A DNA stretch of 64,000 nt from an uncultured Desulfobacter sp. (GTDB taxonomy: Bacteria; Desulfobacterota; Desulfobacteria; Desulfobacterales; Desulfobacteraceae), in assembly GCF_963666675.1 (NCBI RefSeq), contig NZ_OY762929.1, positions 3,596,001-3,660,000 on the forward strand, in the 5' to 3' direction. The translations under genes and the position numbers were made by a program. Positions 58,158 to 64,000 of the stretch are shown here, piece by piece (the stretch's first letter is position 1; each line of letters opens with the position of its first letter). Under the pieces are notes generated by a model. It had not been told where the DNA came from, did no database searches, and was given only the letters and a program-made list of their open reading frames with translations.

Positions 58158-60704
58158 CTATAGACGTACCGCTTTGGTAAGCAAGGCTTCAAGGGCGGTC
58201 TGACGGCGGCTGATATCCTGATTTCCCACGGCCATACCCAACGCCCTTCGGGTGCCCACAAAAACGGCCAGTTTTCTGGCACGGGTAATACCTGTGTAAA
58301 TCAGGTTTCGGAAAAGCATTTTAAAATGCTGGGTTAATACCGGGATGATCACCACCTCAAATTCACTGCCCTGGGATTTATGGATGGTGATGGCATAGGC
58401 CAGGTCAAGCTCCATAATGTCTGCCTGGGTGTACTGCACCACCCGGTTATCCGGCAGAAACCGAACCGTACAGGTGATATCCATGGTGTTTATCCCGTCA
58501 ATGACACCAATATCCCCGTTAAATACCCCCAGATCATAGTTGTTTTTTCTGTGGATCACCCGGTCACCGGTTCGGAATATCCGCCGGCCCACCGTGAGCT
58601 GGGATTTGCCCGGTCCCATGGGATTAAACCCCTCCTGGATATCACGATTCAAAGAAAGTGTCCCCAGGCTGCCCCGGGTCATGGGGGAAAGGATCTGGAT
58701 CTCCGCATCTTTTCCCAGATATTTGGGTATCCACTCCAGATACAATTTTTTCACCGCATCCAGAGCGGACAGCCCATAGTGCAAAGACGACCATGGGTGA
58801 ACCTTTTCCACCACCGCCATCAGTTCTTGGATACGATTTTCCGTTGCCGCCAGGCGGGTCAGATCCACATGGGCAAACTTCTTGGGGATCTCAATTTCAG
58901 TCTCCCAGGGTGAACACGCCTCTTCAACCCTGAACTCATACAATTCTCCATGATCATTGTCCCGGGCACCTTCCGGGGCAGCGCTGTTTTGGACGGCACC
59001 ATCACGCCCGGTTTCCATGCCGGCACCCGCATACAGCCGTTTAACCCGGTTGACAAATGTAATTTGTTCTTTGGTCACTTCATCGGAATCAATGAACAGA
59101 CAGTCCGTGCCGTCCTGCCAGACGGCCGGATACTTAAACGGACTTTTGATCCACGGCATTCTGCCCTGATTAATCTGGTGGGCAAATTTTATTATCATGG
59201 AAGATTGGGCTTGGCGAAACACCTGGGTGAGCCGGAAACAGGGCACGGCCCGGGACCCGATGATATCCTTGAGTACGTTGCCCGCCCCCACCGAAGGCAA
59301 CTGGTCATAATCCCCGATAAAGACCACCTGGCTGTGCCGGGGCACCGCTTTGAGCAGCGAGGCCGTCAGATTGATATCGAGCATGGAGCATTCGTCCACC
59401 ACCAGAAAATCGGTTTTCAAAGGGGAACTTTCATCACGTTTAAACCCGCCGGCTTTCCAGCCCAAAAGACGGTGTATGGTTTTGGCGGGTTTTCCGATCA
59501 CCTCGCCCATGCGCTGGGCGGCCCGGCCCGTGGGCGCGGCCAGCATCACCTTTTGCCCCATGGCCTCCAGCAAACGAACCATCACCCGCGTGGCCGTGGT
59601 TTTTCCGCATCCGGGGCCGCCGGTAAGCACGGAAAACTGCTGCTGAACCACCCCCTTGACCGCTGCGGCCTGTTCATCGGAAAGCTGCATCTGAAAACGC
59701 TTGCAAAACAATGCCACCCACCGGTCAATGCGGGCCTGGTCAAAGGTGCGTTCCGGACCTTGATCCAACAGACGTTTTGCCACATACCGCTCATCAAAAT
59801 AGAGAGACCGGGCATAATAACAGGCCACAGACGCCCCGCTGTCATCGGGCAGATCCCGGCGCATCAAAAGCCGCTGGGCCTCCATATCGGCCAAAAGGGT
59901 TTCAAGCTGATCGGCCAGATCAAGATTGAGCAGCTCTTGTACCTGTTTTTTAATCTGGGGAAAGGTCAGATAACAATGTCCGAACTCCCGGGCTGCGGAC
60001 AATACATGCCGGATACCGGCAATAATCCTTGGGGGACTGTCCGTTTCAAGGCCGATGCTTAGGGCCACCTTATCCGCAGAAAAAAAACCGATGCCGAAAA
60101 AATCAGACGCAAGGCGGTAGGGATCCTGGGTGATCCAGGCAATGGCATTGTAACCGTATTCCTTAAATATACGAACGGAAAATAAGGTGGAAATCCCGTG
60201 GGACTGCAGAAACATCATCACATCCCGGATGGCCCGGTGCTCGGTCCAGGCCGCTGAAATCATCCCAAGCTTTTTGTGGGCAATTCCCGGTACTTCCACA
60301 AGCCGCTCAATGTCGGACTCAAACACATCCAGGGTCTGATCTTTAAAGTGGCCCACTATTTTTTTAGCGGTTTTGGGCCCCACACCTTTAATCAGCCCGG
60401 AGCCAAGATATTTTTCCAGGGCCGATGCCGTGGCCGGCTTTTTTTCCCGGGCATGGACGGCTTTGAACTGCCGGCCGAATTTTGGATGCACTGTCCATGC
60501 CCCCTCAAATTCCATGGTGGCACCGGCAAACACCTTGGTCTGATGGACCACAACGGTTTCCCGGTTTCCCGGACGGTCAAAGGGCAGCACCTTGAGTATG
60601 GACCAGCCATTGTCCGGGTTATGGAATGTGACCCGGTCCACAACTCCCTTCAGGACCTCGTTGATGTGACCGGAATCAGACAATATCTGTGTTCTCTGAT
60701 TCAT
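58158..60704 (-). CDS. recD2: RecD2-type ATP-dependent DNA helicase
   Basis: An 848-residue helicase from ATG 60704, behind GGTGGG. The N-terminal region (about 10-95) is the RecD2-specific beta domain (DRVTFHNPDNGWSILKVLPF), followed by helix-hairpin-helix pairs (GSGLIKGVGPKTAKKIVGHF). The helicase core shows Walker A VLTGGPGCGKTTATRVMVRL near 372, Walker B DFLVVDECSMLD and motif III VVFIGDYDQLPSVGAG. At the end AYAITIHKSQGSEFEVVIIP and YTGITRARKLAVFVGTR are motifs V and VI. RecD2 unwinds 5'-3' independently of RecBC. The 53-residue upstream extension to 60863 is not similar to the family and lacks an RBS. Confidence 0.93.
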   Translation of the reverse strand: MNQRTQILSDSGHINEVLKGVVDRVTFHNPDNGWSILKVLPFDRPGNRETVVVHQTKVFAGATMEFEGAWTVHPKFGRQFKAVHAREKKPATASALEKYLGSGLIKGVGPKTAKKIVGHFKDQTLDVFESDIERLVEVPGIAHKKLGMISAAWTEHRAIRDVMMFLQSHGISTLFSVRIFKEYGYNAIAWITQDPYRLASDFFGIGFFSADKVALSIGLETDSPPRIIAGIRHVLSAAREFGHCYLTFPQIKKQVQELLNLDLADQLETLLADMEAQRLLMRRDLPDDSGASVACYYARSLYFDERYVAKRLLDQGPERTFDQARIDRWVALFCKRFQMQLSDEQAAAVKGVVQQQFSVLTGGPGCGKTTATRVMVRLLEAMGQKVMLAAPTGRAAQRMGEVIGKPAKTIHRLLGWKAGGFKRDESSPLKTDFLVVDECSMLDINLTASLLKAVPRHSQVVFIGDYDQLPSVGAGNVLKDIIGSRAVPCFRLTQVFRQAQSSMIIKFAHQINQGRMPWIKSPFKYPAVWQDGTDCLFIDSDEVTKEQITFVNRVKRLYAGAGMETGRDGAVQNSAAPEGARDNDHGELYEFRVEEACSPWETEIEIPKKFAHVDLTRLAATENRIQELMAVVEKVHPWSSLHYGLSALDAVKKLYLEWIPKYLGKDAEIQILSPMTRGSLGTLSLNRDIQEGFNPMGPGKSQLTVGRRIFRTGDRVIHRKNNYDLGVFNGDIGVIDGINTMDITCTVRFLPDNRVVQYTQADIMELDLAYAITIHKSQGSEFEVVIIPVLTQHFKMLFRNLIYTGITRARKLAVFVGTRRALGMAVGNQDISRRQTALEALLTKAVRL

Positions 60705-60914
60705 ATCGGCCCACCATACAGGACAAGGCACCCCAAAACAACTTATTTTGACGCAGTTTGCGACCGAAACAAAAAAAGGTGAACAATCTGGACAAATGTG
60801 GTATTTGAGGGTTTTGATTGAGCAGTTCTTGATCTTTATATATACGATGGATGAATGAAGCAATTAGATTCAGTTGAAATCTGTAAACATTAAATAATTT
60901 TAAGGAGAGGGAAA

Positions 60915-61970
60915 ATGAAAAAAACATCACTTCGGTTGATATTATGCCTACTGCTGACATGCATGCTCGCGTTTGCCGGTTGCTCAGGAGAAGAAAAGAA
61001 ACCCAAACCCAGTCCGGATGAAGTGCTTCAAACGCTAAAGGATGGGAATAAACGTTTTCTCGATGGAAAGTCCGAATATGCGCACCTGGACAAACAACGG
61101 ATGATGCAATCCAGCCGGGAAGATCAGGGAGACTATGCCATTGCCACCGTCCTGGCCTCTTCGGACTCCCGGGTGCCTGTCGAAGCGATTTTTGATGCCG
61201 GAGTTATGGATTTGTATGTTGTCCGTGTGCCCGGAAATGTATGTGGACCCAATCAAGTCAGTGCCATTGAATACGGTATCGAGACTGTCCGTACACCGGT
61301 TGTGCTTGTACTGGGCAATACACAATGTGCCTCGGTGACTGCCGTCACCCGGGCCATGAACGGACAGGATGTAAAAAGTAAACTGCCGATGCTTGAAAAC
61401 ATTGAACCAGCCGTCAAAAGCGCCATGGAAAAGTATCCCCAGGCAAAAGGCGATGAAATCATTCCCCTTGCCATTGAAGAAAACATCTATACCAGTATCC
61501 GGGATCTGTTCACGCAAAGTCCTGCCACATGCGACCTTGTCAAGGCAGGCAAAGTGAAAGTGGTTGGTGCCATCTATGATGTCAGTGACGGCTTGGTTTA
61601 CTGGCTTGAGGATGAGACGATAGACGGCATTTTCCAGGAAGTAACCAACCCCGTGGAGGACACCCAGGCGCTGGATACCCCTGCAGCCTCCGATGAGGCG
61701 ATTCCTGAAGCCTCTGAGATCAATGAAGAAGCTGCTGAGACCCATGAAGATGCAGTAGAAACCATTGCGCCGGCAGACGCCGAAGAAGCTGTTGAAGCTG
61801 TTGAAGAGGCCCACGACACTGAAATATCCCATGAGGCAGCCCCCGAAGATTCTGAAGTCCACGACGTCGCACCCGAAGCCCATGAAGATGCGCCTGGAGC
61901 TTCTGAACCGGCAGAAGCAGACGAAACGCCTGCTGAACATGAAGCCCATGACAGCCACAGCCATTCCTAA
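60915..61970 (+). CDS. Beta-carbonic-anhydrase-like lipoprotein lacking zinc ligands, with acidic His-rich tail
   Basis: A 351-residue exported protein. The signal peptide ends at a lipobox with Cys23 (LAFAGC), so it should be membrane-anchored outside the cytoplasm. Residues about 33-235 follow beta-carbonic anhydrase closely: VLQTLKDGNKRFLDGKSEYA, IFDAGVMDLYVVRVPGNV and VVLVLGNTQCASVTAV. However, the zinc-binding Cys of CSDSR is Ser82 (ASSDSRVP) and the His of GHxxC is Asn135 (GNTQC). Only Cys138 plus Asp84/Arg86 remain. A classical zinc site cannot form. From about 245 to the end the protein is Glu/Ala/Asp-rich and finishes HEAHDSHSHS, possibly a metal- or surface-binding tail. AAGGAGAGG precedes the ATG. 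Function unknown: perhaps a CO2/bicarbonate sensor, a carrier or a recruited fold. Confidence 0.85.
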   Translation: MKKTSLRLILCLLLTCMLAFAGCSGEEKKPKPSPDEVLQTLKDGNKRFLDGKSEYAHLDKQRMMQSSREDQGDYAIATVLASSDSRVPVEAIFDAGVMDLYVVRVPGNVCGPNQVSAIEYGIETVRTPVVLVLGNTQCASVTAVTRAMNGQDVKSKLPMLENIEPAVKSAMEKYPQAKGDEIIPLAIEENIYTSIRDLFTQSPATCDLVKAGKVKVVGAIYDVSDGLVYWLEDETIDGIFQEVTNPVEDTQALDTPAASDEAIPEASEINEEAAETHEDAVETIAPADAEEAVEAVEEAHDTEISHEAAPEDSEVHDVAPEAHEDAPGASEPAEADETPAEHEAHDSHSHS

Positions 61971-61984
61971 AGATAGATAACAAA

Positions 61985-62009
61985 CCGGAAGGCGTCACCC
62001 GCCTTCCGG
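61985..62009 (+). terminator. Stem-loop after the carbonic-anhydrase-like gene
   Basis: CCGGAAGGCG pairs perfectly with CGCCTTCCGG around TCACC, 15 bases after the stop. No T-run follows, so it may be an attenuator or mRNA-protecting hairpin rather than a full terminator. Confidence 0.6.
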
Positions 62010-62107
62010 CATCATTCAAAACAGCAGTTCGTAACAAGCCTTGACATATTTTATTCTGAAATGATAAATCAGATTCATTTCCACAATTCAAATTAAGAGT
62101 ATATTCC

Positions 62108-63952
62108 ATGACGACGGCAACTGATAATTCCACTAAATCGGCAAAAGACATCTCTCCCGAAGAAGTTCAAAAACAGAATCTGATTTCCCAATGGGCCTTT
62201 GACACGCGCCCCATATTAGGGCGATTTCATTTATGGCTCGAAGATGTACGCATTCACTGGTACAGCGACGAATTCCAAAAAAAAATAAAGCGCCGTCACA
62301 TGGATGCGGTCTCATTCACCGACGGGCGTACCGAAAAAATGCTGGCGGTCACTGCTGCCGTCACCGCCCTGGGAACCCGGCTGTTCGGTCGCTACGGGGA
62401 AGGTAAGGGCCTGCCTAAAACGGAGCTGAACCTGGTCAAAAAAGATGCCGATGCCATCTCTGCCTACGCCATGAGCGAAAGCCTGTGGTACCTGTCCCGC
62501 ACCCTGCCGGAAAATCACGCCATCATGGTCTGTTTAGGGGAAGGGCTGATGCCCAAAGCCGGGGAAACCGCGGAAATGGGCGCCAACCCCCTGCTGGGAT
62601 TCGGCAGAATCTATGCCCGGCCCCAGGTGGCTAAATTCCTCGAGGACAGGGTGCTGCGCCTGATCAATGATCCCGAATATGTCTGGGAAAAATTTTCCCG
62701 GGATATCCAGAAACGGGACATCACGGTGTGGGGGGCTGCCATCGACACCCTGGAAAATACCTCAAGGTTTGCCATGGGAGAAACCACAGGCCCCATGAGC
62801 ATATTCCACCTGTTTGACCAGCCGTTGATCATCAGTGATCAGTATGAAGGATATATGGGATGCCTTGTGCTGCCGGAACAGGTCGTGGAAAACGCGGCTT
62901 TAAAATCGGTCCTGGTCAATTATTTCACACCGCGGCAGATGGTGATGGAAGCCATTCAGGAGACCGTTGAAGGCATAAAGGCGGAAAACGTCCATGTCTG
63001 GACCCTCACCGGGGACGCCCGCAGGGAGAGAATCGAAAAAATCTGGGACCAGTGGCGCGCTGCCGGGGCCCATCTCATTGATGAAAACTGGACCCTTCCC
63101 ACGGGCATCGCACCGTTCACCGATTCAGGCACCTACGCCCCGACCTTTGCGGTCAAGACCTGGACCGATGATGACACAGACGACATTCACCTGCTGGTGG
63201 TGGATGGATACGCAGCCTCGGCTGAAGCCATGCAGGCGGCCAGTCTGTCCGGGATTCTGGGTCTGGATGTATCCCTTGCCGTGCTCTCCTCAAAATTCAA
63301 GCTGCCCTATGACAAAGATGCAGCAGCCATGAAACTTGATCCCCAGGATAATAATTTTGCCACACGACTTGAACAGGATCTGTTTGAAAGCGATGTCCCC
63401 GCAGAACTGATCGAAATTTACCGCAACAGCATCATGGAAGCTAAAAACGCGGGCATCCCCTTAAAGCCGCGCACCATTAATGCAAGCGACCTGATTGCCG
63501 CAAAAAAATGGCAGACCCTGGCCGTGTCCGGCTATATGCTGCCGGACCCCTACAGCGGTGCCAACGGCGTAAAACAGATCGGCCAGGACACTTGGGAAGT
63601 CACGGTTCGGGTCACATCGGAATTCGGGGACAAGGCCATCACCTTTGCCCTTCGTCTGTTGGAGCCGTTGCTGCAAAGCAAACTGGTTTTCTCGCCGCTG
63701 CTCAACCGGTTTTTTAAAGGCGAGGATTTCAGAACCCGGGCTGTAAAAATTTCAGACTCCGGCAGAATCCGCAACGAACTTCAAACCTTGTGTACCGAAG
63801 CGTTGGAGCATTTTGGGGACAAAATGGTCGTTCGTTTTGACAAAATTTCAACAACGATATCCGCCGAAGAGCAGGAATTGCTCAAACAGATTCTGGCCTG
63901 GTACAAAGAGAATTATCCCATCTGGTTTGAGTGGCTTGAGTTGTCCATTTAA
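62108..63952 (+). CDS. Large hypothetical protein
   Basis: A 614-residue soluble protein with no signal peptide and no membrane segment that I cannot place in a family. It is of mixed alpha/beta content with recognisable blocks such as LISQWAFDTRPILGRFHLWL, ENHAIMVCLGEGLMPKAGET, TTGPMSIFHLFDQPLIISDQ and HLLVVDGYAASAEAMQAASL. The C-terminal third has LRLLEPLLQSKLVFSPLLNR and ends in a Trp-rich tail (NYPIWFEWLELSI). ATG 62108 follows a weak AAGAG. It is downstream of the carbonic-anhydrase-like gene, separated by a stem-loop and about 140 bases, so it may have its own promoter. Confidence 0.6.
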   Translation: MTTATDNSTKSAKDISPEEVQKQNLISQWAFDTRPILGRFHLWLEDVRIHWYSDEFQKKIKRRHMDAVSFTDGRTEKMLAVTAAVTALGTRLFGRYGEGKGLPKTELNLVKKDADAISAYAMSESLWYLSRTLPENHAIMVCLGEGLMPKAGETAEMGANPLLGFGRIYARPQVAKFLEDRVLRLINDPEYVWEKFSRDIQKRDITVWGAAIDTLENTSRFAMGETTGPMSIFHLFDQPLIISDQYEGYMGCLVLPEQVVENAALKSVLVNYFTPRQMVMEAIQETVEGIKAENVHVWTLTGDARRERIEKIWDQWRAAGAHLIDENWTLPTGIAPFTDSGTYAPTFAVKTWTDDDTDDIHLLVVDGYAASAEAMQAASLSGILGLDVSLAVLSSKFKLPYDKDAAAMKLDPQDNNFATRLEQDLFESDVPAELIEIYRNSIMEAKNAGIPLKPRTINASDLIAAKKWQTLAVSGYMLPDPYSGANGVKQIGQDTWEVTVRVTSEFGDKAITFALRLLEPLLQSKLVFSPLLNRFFKGEDFRTRAVKISDSGRIRNELQTLCTEALEHFGDKMVVRFDKISTTISAEEQELLKQILAWYKENYPIWFEWLELSI

Positions 63953-64000
63953 ATGGTGTTTGAATCCCAATTCACCGTCATAAAAATATAGGGATTAAGG

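Noticed and set aside
58950..60062. A 370-codon plus-strand frame opposite recD2.
   Set aside because: The length comes from codon bias of the GC-rich helicase gene on the other strand; the product is rich in His, Gly and Pro with no domain.
60705..60863. 53-residue N-terminal extension of RecD2.
   Set aside because: There is no ribosome site and no similarity; the ATG at 60704 has GGTGGG before it.

Overview
The window looks like chromosome from a sulfate-reducing member of the Desulfobacterota, most likely family Desulfobacteraceae (inference; no 16S rRNA gene is present). The signs are a CCG-domain/4Fe-4S membrane complex carrying a c-type heme, an Rnf operon led by a tetraheme c3-like cytochrome, DUF6178 and DUF362 proteins, many two-component and chemotaxis genes, and abundant short palindromic repeats.

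Layout. 1-2,800: a truncated phosphonate-type binding protein, then an IS110-family element with a frameshifted transposase that sits among copies of a two-hairpin repeat. 2,800-5,300 (-): HdrB-like protein and a fused HdrC/heme-c membrane subunit. 5,500-10,300 (+): rdgB, nitroreductase, B12-radical SAM protein and DUF6178 in one run. 10,500-13,700 (-): OmpR-type regulator/kinase pair and a DUF2325 protein. 13,775-14,490: a tandem duplication carrying two tRNA-Asn genes, each with its own promoter and terminator. 15,000-22,300 (+): RseC, tetraheme cytochrome and RnfCDGEAB; RnfB is fused to a GltD/NfnB-like flavoprotein. 22,400-26,200: MltG, Smr protein and an RNB-family exoribonuclease. 26,200-30,850: an accessory patch of AT-rich hypothetical genes (one a HEPN-type RX4H protein with zinc ribbons), an IS3-family insertion and attC-like palindromes. 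30,850-32,800 (-): purH split into two genes. 33,000-37,600: YkgJ-type cysteine-cluster protein, a frameshifted cstA, and a three-gene set ending in an ArsA-like ATPase. 38,100-41,700 (-): kinase, lipoprotein and sigma-54 regulator in the GlrK-QseG-GlrR order. 41,900-44,000 (+): DUF362 ferredoxin protein and a protein with a C-terminal J-domain. 44,100-48,850 (+): TonB-dependent receptor, YfiR and hybrid kinase. 48,850-54,800 (-): CheD, B, R, W, A, Y and STAS, with a double-Cache chemoreceptor transcribed divergently. 57,700-60,700: HU/IHF protein and RecD2. 60,900-63,950 (+): a carbonic-anhydrase-like lipoprotein missing two zinc ligands and a large unrecognised protein.

How the genes fit together. 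The energy genes move electrons among ferredoxin, NAD(P)H, quinone and periplasmic cytochrome. The Rnf complex has two unusual attachments: a periplasmic tetraheme cytochrome gene at the front and a second flavin/pyridine-nucleotide module on RnfB. Sensory genes take up about a third of the window. Two genes, the IS110 transposase and cstA, carry single-base frameshifts that could be real mutations or assembly errors.

The observations most worth following up are the RnfB fusion, the ligand-less carbonic-anhydrase lipoprotein, the attC-like cassette patch with the HEPN protein, the IS110 element lodged in a two-hairpin repeat array, and a family of terminal-inverted-repeat elements at 32.9, 35.6 and 38.0 kb.
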